From Dehalococcoidia bacterium UBA1141 (lineage in GTDB: Bacteria; Chloroflexota; Dehalococcoidia; Lucifugimonadales; UBA3495): DNA of 8,430 nucleotides. The notes beneath the pieces are model-generated. The model did not search any database and was not told where the DNA came from. It saw only the letters and a program-made list of their open reading frames with translations. The stretch is from contig DCAE01000119.1 of the NCBI GenBank assembly GCA_002311385.1, positions 1 through 8,430 on the forward strand, written 5' to 3'. This document shows positions 1 to 6,094 of this stretch, one piece after another. The translations under genes and the position numbers were made by a program. The number at the start of each line of letters is the position of its first letter. The stretch's first letter is position 1.

Positions 1-38
1 ATTATCGCTGAACGCCTACAGTAGGAAGTCTCGGCGAG

Positions 39-2153
39 ATGGAGATTCCCCAGAGCGTGCTGGAAGTGATTGGTCAACGGCTAAACCGGTTGTCCCAAGA
101 GTGCGAAAGCATCCTTACCACGGCAGCGGTTATAGGCCGTCAATTTGACTTCGGCTTGCTGGCTGCACTTAGTGAAGCCTTCGGCGAGACCCAGTTGCTG
201 GGATTAGTAGATGAAGCACTGGATGCTTATTTGATTCAAGAGATAACCGGACAAGGTGACGTCTACCAGTTCAGTCATGCCTTGGTACAGCAAACGCTAC
301 GGGAGCGGCTTTCCACCAGCAGGAGAGTGAGGCTCCATGCCAGAATCGGGGAAACCCTGGAGGAGCAATACGGGAACCGAATAGGAAGCCACGCAGCAGA
401 GTTGGCTCACCATTTCTCTGAGGCGGTTTCCGTGTTGGGACCGGGCAAGTTAGTGAAATACACCACCCTTGCTGGCGAAGCAGCTTTGGCCTCTTATGCT
501 CACGAGGAGGCGGAGCGGGTTTTCACCCTGGGGTTGGAAGCCAAGGGGTTGGAAACCAACGGTCCTGAGTCAGCTCAGGACCCGGCTCAAGACAGCGAAG
601 CCGCAGCCCTGCTTTTCGGACTGGGCAAAGCACAATCAGCCGTGGTCCACAGAAGCCTGGCGGTGGTCAACTTGAACCGGTCTTTCGATTATTATGCCAA
701 AGTTGGAGACACGGCCAGCGCAGTGGAGGTGGCAGGCTTTCCCATGATGCCGGGCCGAGGCCGTGTGCGGGTGACACACCTAATCGCCAAGGGCTTGGAA
801 TTGGCGCCACCGGGTTCTATCGCGGCCGGAAAACTGTTATCCCGTTACGGATGGGCCTTGGGGTCGGAGTTGGGTGACTACCAAAAGTCCAAAGAGGCCC
901 TGGACCAAGCGTTAGTTATTGCCCAACACCACAATGACCAGAACCTTGAGATTACGACCCGGTCTATCGCTACAGAAGTGGACCTATTCCATCTAAGATT
1001 CCCCGAGGTGTTGGAGAACTGCGACAAAGTATTGGAGATGGCCCACAGAGTTAATCTGCCTCAAGCCGAGGTCTTGGCCCACATAAACGCTAGTATGGTG
1101 TCTTGGACCATGGGCGATTACGGTCGGGCTCAGAGGCACTTGGATGCTGCGGTCCCGCTGGCGGAAAAAGTCCGCGATAACGTCCTGTCGGCCGGGGTAT
1201 TGTTTATAAATGCCGCCACGGCCCACCACAATGGAGAGTGGGACCGGATTCGGCAGCTTACGGATAGAGGCCTGGCGTACGTGCCCACTCATCCGGCACT
1301 TTTGTTGGCCAGGGGATTGTCGGAGTATGATACTGGGAATCTCAGCGCAGGGGACCTTTTTGCCTCAAGGATTATCAGAGGCGTCGAATCCAGCCGCGCT
1401 GCCGATTTTGAATTTGCCTTTGCGGCCTACAGCATAGGCTTATTCTCTTACATGACCGGTTCAACGGAAGGACTGGAAACAATCAAAGATGCCGCCCTGA
1501 AGGTGCTGGATAGCCCATCGGCCACTCCATTCTCCAACTACTTCGCAAGAATCGGTATGGCCTTTTGGTCGATCCTTAGCGATGATGCTTCGGAGATGGA
1601 TAAGCAATACCAGGCGTTGGAGAATGCGGTGGTCCGGACATTTGCTTATGTCCCTGTGGACCGTGTCCAGGGCATACTGGCGGCCCGTTTGGGCAGACTA
1701 GACCAAGCGATAAGTCACTTCGAGACGGCCATGGAATTTCTCCTCCAGGTTAATACCAGACCTACCATTGCTTGGACTGAGTACGATTATGCCGAAGCCT
1801 TGTTGCGCCGAAATGGTCCAGGCGACCGGAGTCAATCCGAAGCTCTTATCGCTCACGCAAGTTCCATTTGCGCTGAAATGGGCATGAGCCTATTACAGGG
1901 TAGATTGGCGACCCTTCAAGAGGAAATTGAATCCCAGCCGGCACGTGCGCCCATTTACCCGGACGGCCTGACCCAAAGAGAAGTCGAGGTGCTTAGCTTG
2001 GTCGCCGCAGGGAAGACCGACAGGGAAATCGCCGAGGAACTGTTCATTGCTCTAAGGACGGTGACCACCCACGTTGGCAACATACTGAACAAGATAGGCG
2101 CTGCCAACCGGACCGAGGCCGCCAGCTACGCCACGCGTCAGGGGCTGACTTAA
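39..2153 (+). CDS. LuxR-family transcriptional regulator, STAND ATPase/TPR type, N-terminally incomplete
   Basis: A 704-residue reading frame. Residues 1-130 match the distal part of the ATPase module of large LuxR/adenylate-cyclase-type STAND proteins: I-P-Q-S-V-L-E-V-I-G-Q-R-L near residue 3, A-A-V-I-G-R-Q-F near 29, F-S-H-A-L-V-Q-Q-T-L near 78 and E-L-A-H-H-F near 121. A long helical, TPR-like stretch follows (about 135-625). Residues 644-704 form a LuxR HTH (L-T-Q-R-E-V-E-V-L, then T-V-T-T-H-V-G-N-I-L-N-K-I-G). Such proteins normally carry a P-loop NTPase N-terminal to this point and reach roughly 900-1,100 residues; no Walker A or B motif is present here. An in-frame TGA at 9-11 precedes the ATG, and only a weak AGGAAG sits 10 bases upstream of it. 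The homology seems to begin at or before the ATG, so this is either the 3' part of a gene broken by a stop or frameshift, or an ATPase-less derivative. The family role is DNA-binding activation in response to a ligand; the target is unknown. Confidence 0.8.
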   Translation: MEIPQSVLEVIGQRLNRLSQECESILTTAAVIGRQFDFGLLAALSEAFGETQLLGLVDEALDAYLIQEITGQGDVYQFSHALVQQTLRERLSTSRRVRLHARIGETLEEQYGNRIGSHAAELAHHFSEAVSVLGPGKLVKYTTLAGEAALASYAHEEAERVFTLGLEAKGLETNGPESAQDPAQDSEAAALLFGLGKAQSAVVHRSLAVVNLNRSFDYYAKVGDTASAVEVAGFPMMPGRGRVRVTHLIAKGLELAPPGSIAAGKLLSRYGWALGSELGDYQKSKEALDQALVIAQHHNDQNLEITTRSIATEVDLFHLRFPEVLENCDKVLEMAHRVNLPQAEVLAHINASMVSWTMGDYGRAQRHLDAAVPLAEKVRDNVLSAGVLFINAATAHHNGEWDRIRQLTDRGLAYVPTHPALLLARGLSEYDTGNLSAGDLFASRIIRGVESSRAADFEFAFAAYSIGLFSYMTGSTEGLETIKDAALKVLDSPSATPFSNYFARIGMAFWSILSDDASEMDKQYQALENAVVRTFAYVPVDRVQGILAARLGRLDQAISHFETAMEFLLQVNTRPTIAWTEYDYAEALLRRNGPGDRSQSEALIAHASSICAEMGMSLLQGRLATLQEEIESQPARAPIYPDGLTQREVEVLSLVAAGKTDREIAEELFIALRTVTTHVGNILNKIGAANRTEAASYATRQGLT

Positions 2154-2249
2154 CCGCTCTTCGCTCGACAATCTCTTTTTGAGCCCCTTCGTTCCAATAA
2201 ATTAACCCCTCTATAGCTTTTCCCCCGGACATTTCACCAGTGATTTGCG

Positions 2250-2285
2250 AACGCATACGTATCACTACGTATGCGTTTTATTTTT
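2250..2285 (+). terminator. Intrinsic terminator after the LuxR-type gene
   Basis: A perfect 12-bp stem (AACGCATACGTA at 2250-2261, its complement at 2266-2277) closes a 4-base loop TCAC and is followed by TTATTTTT. It lies about 97 bases after the stop of the upstream gene and is the clearest rho-independent terminator in the window. Confidence 0.88.
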
Positions 2286-2312
2286 GCCGTGAAAACCCCG
2301 GAAAAATAAATA
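2284..2312 (+). promoter_or_regulatory. Possible sigma-70-type promoter for the repeat-protein gene
   Basis: TTGCCG (2284-2289) and TAAATA (2307-2312) are separated by 17 bases, immediately after the terminator and about 90 bases before the first strong ribosome-binding site. Both hexamers are only partial matches to TTGACA/TATAAT, so this is a position-supported guess. Confidence 0.3.
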
Positions 2313-2404
2313 CGGAATTCTTACGATGTACCGTTTTTCCTTCCGCCCTACTATGACTCCAATGCAAGTTCAGCGAAGCAAGTTTGGTTAGGGAGGACAA
2401 AGCG

Positions 2405-3055
2405 ATGCGAGCACAGAACGGGAAACAGCAAGGACTCGGAGAAACTGGGAGCACCGAAAAATCAACGCAAATCAGCGAGGTAATCGAAATGACAAATCAA
2501 GAACAGAACATCCAGACCGGACTAATCAGCATGAAAATTGGCACGGAACAAAACTCGGGGATTAAATCAGAAAATGAAAGAGGTAATGAGATGTTGATGG
2601 CACAAAATCAGAATTGGTTTTCAAGGAGTCTGAGCAACGTCGTATCGTTAAAGTTGCTGGCGGGACTGGCCGTAGGGGCCATGCTTATGACCACCATAGG
2701 GCTCAACAGTGTACGGGCAGACGAACCATCTCGCCCTCTGGGCAGTGTTTACTACATGGCGCCTGACCTGTCGGTGGATCATAAACTCTCTTCCAACAAC
2801 GAATTTTGGGGACACGGATTCGCTGGGGACATTCCAACAATCAGCGCCAAAGCGAAGTTCTGGGGATACGGTTTCGCCGAAGACGTGGCCGTAACGAATG
2901 CCAAGGCAAAGTTCTGGGGATACGGATTCGCTGAGGACGTTCCTGTAACAAATGCCAAAGCGAAGTTCAGTGGTTATGGATTCGCCGAGGACGTGCCTGC
3001 CACAGCCACCATCCATGTCCTACCGACCGGCGCAATGACCGACATTATCAGCTAA
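2405..3055 (+). CDS. Probable secreted protein with four FWGYGFAEDV tandem repeats, unknown function
   Basis: I do not recognise this 216-residue protein. Residues 1-62 are polar and rich in Q, N, E, K and S. Residues 63-105 look like a signal peptide: R and K in the n-region, hydrophobic core L-L-A-G-L-A-V-G-A-M-L-M at 84-95, likely cleavage after V-R-A at 105. Residues 132-202 hold four 18-residue repeats. The first is degenerate (N-E-F-W-G-H-G-F-A-G-D-I-P), the middle two are nearly identical (A-K-F-W-G-Y-G-F-A-E-D-V), and the fourth has W to S. The ATG at 2405 is chosen because GGGAGG (2391-2396) lies 8 bases upstream; a TTG at 2384 would extend it by seven residues. However, ATG 2591 also has a good site (AAAGAGG, 7-base spacer) and would put the signal peptide at the true N-terminus, giving 154 residues. 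The protein probably acts outside the cytoplasm. The gene is monocistronic, flanked by terminators on both sides. Confidence 0.72.
   Translation: MRAQNGKQQGLGETGSTEKSTQISEVIEMTNQEQNIQTGLISMKIGTEQNSGIKSENERGNEMLMAQNQNWFSRSLSNVVSLKLLAGLAVGAMLMTTIGLNSVRADEPSRPLGSVYYMAPDLSVDHKLSSNNEFWGHGFAGDIPTISAKAKFWGYGFAEDVAVTNAKAKFWGYGFAEDVPVTNAKAKFSGYGFAEDVPATATIHVLPTGAMTDIIS
2591..2707 (+). other. Alternative start plus signal-peptide coding segment of the repeat protein
   Basis: ATG 2591 follows GAAAGAGGT at optimal spacing. From here the product begins M-L-M-A-Q-N-Q-N-W-F-S-R-S-L and runs directly into a hydrophobic core and a V-R-A cleavage site, ending about base 2719. This is the start I would favour if the protein is exported by the Sec route, because a 62-residue polar extension ahead of a signal peptide is unusual. 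Confidence 0.5.
2798..3013 (+). repeat. Four tandem 54-bp coding repeats (18 residues each)
   Basis: Units lie at 2798-2851, 2852-2905, 2906-2959 and 2960-3013, with no spacer and in frame. Units 2 and 3 share long identical runs (AAGTTCTGGGGATACGG). Unit 1 and the end of unit 4 are diverged, as expected for the outer copies of an array that expands from its centre. Many differences among units 2-4 are synonymous (GTT/GTG, GCC/GCT, GAA/GAG), suggesting that the protein sequence is under selection. Confidence 0.92.
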
Positions 3056-3128
3056 ACCAACCAGGGCGGTGGACACTCCACACGGGTTAAACCCAGGAGT
3101 GGACCGAAATACTCCCCCTCCCAGTTGA

Positions 3129-3177
3129 AGAGACAGGGCCAAGCAGCTCCGAGCGCTTGGCCCTGTCTCTACGTTTT
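3129..3177 (+). terminator. Intrinsic terminator between convergent genes
   Basis: A perfect 16-bp stem (3129-3144 with 3155-3170; arm starts AGAGACAGGGCCAAG) encloses a 10-base loop and is followed by ACGTTTT. The T-run is on the plus side, so it should end the repeat-protein transcript. The same hairpin lies about 50 bases past the stop of the convergent aminotransferase gene, but without a U-tract in that direction. Confidence 0.82.
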
Positions 3178-3220
3178 GCTATATCCCAACTTGGTTGTGC
3201 CTTACCACAGGTCCCAGGGT

Positions 3221-4549
3221 CTAAGAAGCGCCGGTCACTTGGCGAAATGCGTGATCGAGTATGTCGGCGGCCAAGTCCATCTGGTCTTCGGTGGTGGTAA
3301 AAGGAGGCACGAAACGGAAAACCGATCCTCTTCTACGGACGCTCATAATCAGTCCATTATCCAAGCATATGCGACCGATTTGCTCCCCGGCCTGATAGGC
3401 GGGTTCTTTGGTCACACGGTCTTCGACCAACTCGATGCCTTGTAATAACCCTCGGCCCCTGATGTCGCCGATTATGCTGTGACGCTGGGCCAATTCCTCC
3501 AAGTGTGCTCGCCAGTAGGAGCCAATCTTCTTGGCAACGTCCACTAGAACTTCTTCCAGGATTATCTCAATGCTGGCGATGGCGACATTGCTTGGAAGTG
3601 GATCGTTGGAGTGGGAGTGTCCCACAACCAGGCCAGTAGCTCCCACTTTCTCCTCAATCTCGTCGGTGGTTACTGCGGCGCTGATTGCTATGCCGCCGCC
3701 GAAGTGCTTGGAAACGGTGAAGATGTCGGGGACCACTCCTTCTTGCTCGAAGGCCCACATGGTGCCCAACTTGGCCAAGCCGGTTTGGGCTTCATCCACA
3801 ATCAACAGGGCGCCTCTTTCTTCGCATTTTTTCTTTAACTCTTGTAGCCAGCCTTCGGGCAGATCGATGACGCCGCCAGCGCTGAACAAGGGTTCTGTGA
3901 TGACGGCAGCCAATTGGCCAGCGGCTTGGGCGTCCAGCAACTCAAAACTGGCATTGAGGCAGCTAAAGTCGCAGCTTGGACGCTCCTTGCAGAAGTTGCA
4001 ACGGTACCTGTAGGGCGCGAACATGGTGTAGTTCCCCGGTGCGTAGGGGCCATAGCCTTCGTGCCATCCAGAGAAAGTGACGGCGCGGGTGGAGTCGTTC
4101 ATGCCGTGGAAGCTTACTGCAGGGCTAGCCACCTCGTACCCGCCAGTGTATCGTCGGGCGATGGCCATGGCCGCCTCATTGGAGTCACTCCCGGAAGTGA
4201 GGAACATGCTTCGATTCATACCCGGTGGGGAGATTTCGGCCATACGGCTGGCCAGGATAATCTCCCGGTCGTTAAACATGCTCATGTGACTGTGAATGAG
4301 GGTTTCGGCGCTTTCCTGGAGGGCTTGGACTATGCGAGGGTGATTGTGCCCCAACGCTGCGCACATCTGGCCCGAGTTGAAATCCAGGTACTCCTTGCCG
4401 TTGATGTCCCGCACCACGGAACCCCTTCCCCATACCATGATCGGGCCGGACACGGCGTTCCGGTCCATGCGGCTGCGGAAACTGAACTTGCGGGCCATGT
4501 CCAGAAGCTCTTCTTCAGTGTATTGGCTGGATATGTTCTGGCTGGCCAT
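3221..4549 (-). CDS. Class-III PLP-dependent aminotransferase, 2,2-dialkylglycine decarboxylase-like
   Basis: A 442-residue fold-type I PLP enzyme. Visible landmarks: S-G-S-D-S-N-E (about 119-125, cofactor phosphate cup), V-D-E-A-Q-T-G with Asp252 facing the pyridine nitrogen, Lys281 in T-V-S-K-H-F-G-G-G as Schiff-base lysine, and Arg412 in F-R-F-V-P-P for carboxylate binding. Compared from memory with dialkylglycine decarboxylase (433 residues), the match runs end to end: F-N-S-G-Q-M (Gln61), S-F-H-G-M (147-150), N-D-P-L-P and the G-D-I-R-G-R-G-L-L region. Differences at two active-site positions (Phe147 for Trp, Met89 for Ser) argue against assuming that substrate; a GABA- or other omega-amino acid transaminase role is possible. 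Cys184, 187, 193 and 197 form CX2CX5CX3C. ATG 4549 is preferred over GTG 4558: the GTG lies inside the Shine-Dalgarno GAGGTG, which has a 6-base spacer to the ATG. The gene sits 108 bases downstream of the flavin oxidoreductase on the same strand. Confidence 0.88.
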   Translation of the reverse strand: MASQNISSQYTEEELLDMARKFSFRSRMDRNAVSGPIMVWGRGSVVRDINGKEYLDFNSGQMCAALGHNHPRIVQALQESAETLIHSHMSMFNDREIILASRMAEISPPGMNRSMFLTSGSDSNEAAMAIARRYTGGYEVASPAVSFHGMNDSTRAVTFSGWHEGYGPYAPGNYTMFAPYRYRCNFCKERPSCDFSCLNASFELLDAQAAGQLAAVITEPLFSAGGVIDLPEGWLQELKKKCEERGALLIVDEAQTGLAKLGTMWAFEQEGVVPDIFTVSKHFGGGIAISAAVTTDEIEEKVGATGLVVGHSHSNDPLPSNVAIASIEIILEEVLVDVAKKIGSYWRAHLEELAQRHSIIGDIRGRGLLQGIELVEDRVTKEPAYQAGEQIGRICLDNGLIMSVRRRGSVFRFVPPFTTTEDQMDLAADILDHAFRQVTGAS

Positions 4550-4589
4550 GATTTGCACCTCGCTGTTCAGGGAAAATACGCCTTAAACT

Positions 4590-4636
4590 AAAATCCCCCA
4601 TTGGCCCACTTTGTTAAAGGGGACTAGGGGGATTTG
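4590..4636. repeat. REP/MITE-like imperfect palindrome with C5...G5 arms
   Basis: Outer arms AAATCCCCC (4591-4599) and GGGGGATTT (4627-4635) are perfect 9-bp complements. Inside lie CCC-A-CTTT, a GTT loop and AAAG-GGG, giving a second stem. The layout (A/T-rich end, C-run, second C/T block, loop, mirror image) is that of short dispersed intergenic palindromes known from many bacterial genomes. It sits between the flavin oxidoreductase and the aminotransferase, so on that transcript it would form a stable hairpin that could stabilise or partly terminate the RNA. Confidence 0.6.
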
Positions 4637-4657
4637 ATCCGCGTCAATAGCAGATAT

Positions 4658-5824
4658 TTACTTCTTAAAAGCGGGCATTACCTCTTCGGAGAACCTTTCC
4701 AACTGTTCGAGTATGACCGACTCGGGTGTGCCGATTACCTGCTGGACGTTTACCGATTCCAGTCCAGGGTACCTAGCTTCGACATCCTTGAGTTTCTCGG
4801 TAACCGACTCAGCGGTACCGCAAAACCATGCGCCTGCGTCAACCGCTTGCCTCAGAGTGGGCAAACCGGCGGAGCGGGCACGTTTGGGGTCGGCCACTGC
4901 CGCAATCTGATCGTCGGTGAGGCCTCGTACGAAGCCCAGAGGGGCGAACATCTTCATGTTTTCCTCAAAGTAGGGGGTGGCCTCCTCGATGGCCTTTTCC
5001 TCGGTCTCGGCGATGTGCACCGTGTAGCCGATTGCCAGGCGCTCGCCCAACTCCAATTCTATGCCTACTTTGGCGTGAGCGTCCCGCCAGCTTTCCATCA
5101 CCCGGTCAGTGGCGCCACCGGCGGCTGCGCCTCCTCCGATGATTCCTTTCATGCCGTGTTTCACCATGAAGTTTATCTGGCGCTCTGAGGCGGTGACGAT
5201 GGGCTGCCAGGTATCTACGGGTAGTGTGGCTGGCCGAGGCACCAGCGTTATTTCCTTCAATTGATAGCCGCGATATGGGACATCAGGGGGTATCTGGTAG
5301 TACTCGCTGTGATGGGAGAACGACCGGTTGTTGAAGGCCTTGAAGATGATTTCGCACTGGTCTTCGAACAGGTCGCGGTTGGCGGCGTCGTCGGTCATGG
5401 TACTGGGGGCGCCTAGAGACTCGGTCTCCCTGGAGTGATAGCCTCGGCCCACACCGAATATTATCCGCCCGCCGGTGAGCCGGTCAGCGGTGGCAAAGTC
5501 CTCTGCCAACCGCAGGGGGTGCCACATGGGCGCCACGTTAAACCCGCAACCAAACTTCAGCCTCTTGGTGACGTGGGCAAGGTGAACAAATAGCATCAAC
5601 AGGTTTGGCAAGCACTCGTAGCCTTCCGGTTGGAACCGGTGTTCGGCGGCCCAAAATGTGTCGTAGCCGGTGCGGTCCATCAGCTTGGCGATGGCTTCTG
5701 CTTTGTCAAAAGCTGTGGCCAAGTGCTCGTCGCTTAACGAGCGTTCATTGGCGGGGGTGCCGTCGTAGCCAATGTTCTCCAAGTCCACATGGCCAGCGAA
5801 TAAGCTTCCCCAACTGGTTATCAT
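4658..5824 (-). CDS. LLM-class flavin-dependent oxidoreductase (bacterial luciferase-like monooxygenase)
   Basis: A 388-residue luciferase-like TIM-barrel protein, near the usual family length. Supporting segments: F-W-A-A-E-H-R-F (57-64), the signature H-P-L-R-L-A-E-D-F-A-T-A-D-R-L-T-G-G-R followed by I-I-F-G-V-G-R-G-Y (102-129), and the C-terminal F-C-G-T-A-E-S-V-T-E-K-L (334-345). Family members use reduced FMN (or F420 in some branches) and O2 to oxidise organic substrates in the cytoplasm; nothing visible identifies this substrate or decides between FMN and F420. ATG 5824 has a textbook Shine-Dalgarno AAGGAG with a 7-base spacer. The gene is first in a minus-strand pair with the aminotransferase and divergent from the response regulator. 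The pairing suggests consecutive steps in breakdown of one compound, which is inference only. Confidence 0.92.
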   Translation of the reverse strand: MITSWGSLFAGHVDLENIGYDGTPANERSLSDEHLATAFDKAEAIAKLMDRTGYDTFWAAEHRFQPEGYECLPNLLMLFVHLAHVTKRLKFGCGFNVAPMWHPLRLAEDFATADRLTGGRIIFGVGRGYHSRETESLGAPSTMTDDAANRDLFEDQCEIIFKAFNNRSFSHHSEYYQIPPDVPYRGYQLKEITLVPRPATLPVDTWQPIVTASERQINFMVKHGMKGIIGGGAAAGGATDRVMESWRDAHAKVGIELELGERLAIGYTVHIAETEEKAIEEATPYFEENMKMFAPLGFVRGLTDDQIAAVADPKRARSAGLPTLRQAVDAGAWFCGTAESVTEKLKDVEARYPGLESVNVQQVIGTPESVILEQLERFSEEVMPAFKK

Positions 5825-5848
5825 TGCATTTCTCCTTAGTTGAGCGGT

Positions 5849-5869
5849 GGGTAAGTTCCACGATTACCC
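5849..5869 (-). promoter_or_regulatory. Short inverted repeat in the leader of the flavin oxidoreductase
   Basis: GGGTAA (5849-5854) and TTACCC (5864-5869) are complementary across a 9-base spacer, about 25-45 bases upstream of the ATG. It could be an operator half-site pair or a small RNA hairpin. It is short enough to be chance. Confidence 0.25.
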
Positions 5870-5980
5870 GTCTCAAGAGTCATTTTCATGGTCTTGGTTC
5901 TAGCCTAGTACAGGCCAGGCATCATTGTAATTCAGTGAGTCGTGATGTCAACCGTAGTGGGAGCCAGATTGGCGGCTATT

Positions 5981-6045
5981 TACAGCTGCTCGGTACAGCG
6001 GCTCGTTACAGCTGCTTGGTATAGAGGCTGGGTTCAGCGGCTGTG
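5981..6045 (+). repeat. Five tandem 13-bp direct repeats upstream of the response regulator
   Basis: Units with an exact 13-base period: TACAGCTGCTCGG, TACAGCGGCTCGT, TACAGCTGCTTGG, TATAGAGGCTGGG and TTCAGCGGCTGTG, starting at 5981, 5994, 6007, 6020 and 6033. The approximate consensus is TACAGCKGCTYGG. A sixth weak unit may lie at 5968-5980, sharing GCGGCT. The array is noncoding, ends 49 bases before the GTG of the response regulator, and lies about 156 bases upstream of the divergent oxidoreductase start. Repeated sites of this sort are usually protein-binding sites. Confidence 0.85.
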
Positions 6046-6057
6046 CATTTGGTAACA

Positions 6058-6069
6058 TAGCATTAGATA
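6058..6069 (+). promoter_or_regulatory. Candidate -10 region for the response-regulator gene
   Basis: TAGCAT (6058-6063) and TAGATA (6064-6069) are -10-like hexamers 25-37 bases before the GTG start. No good -35 hexamer lies 16-18 bases upstream. That position falls at the end of the 13-bp repeat array, which would fit an activator-dependent promoter. Confidence 0.25.
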
Positions 6070-6094
6070 TCTCAGACCGGGTGAGGAATACCCT

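Noticed and set aside
2648..3016. Minus-strand open frame of 122 codons with repeats
   Set aside because: Its repeats simply mirror the 54-bp repeats of the plus-strand gene, which has the signal peptide and ribosome-binding sites.
3074..3101. Nested inverted repeat CACTCC/GGAGTG with an inner GGGT/ACCC stem
   Set aside because: Asymmetric internal loop and short arms, and the strong terminator lies just downstream; probably incidental.
3531..4013. Second plus-strand open frame of about 160 codons
   Set aside because: Also a shadow of the aminotransferase; Ser/Thr-rich composition typical of a reversed coding frame.
3914..4591. Long open frame on the plus strand (about 225 codons)
   Set aside because: It lies antisense to the aminotransferase, has no recognisable motif or good ribosome-binding site, and the opposite strand carries all PLP-enzyme motifs.
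4634..5188. Plus-strand open frame of 184 codons
   Set aside because: Antisense to the flavin oxidoreductase; starts inside the palindromic repeat and shows no protein family motif.
5981..6045. CRISPR or replication iterons
   Set aside because: The 13-bp units are contiguous with no spacers, and no cas, rep or parA gene is nearby; an operator array is simpler.
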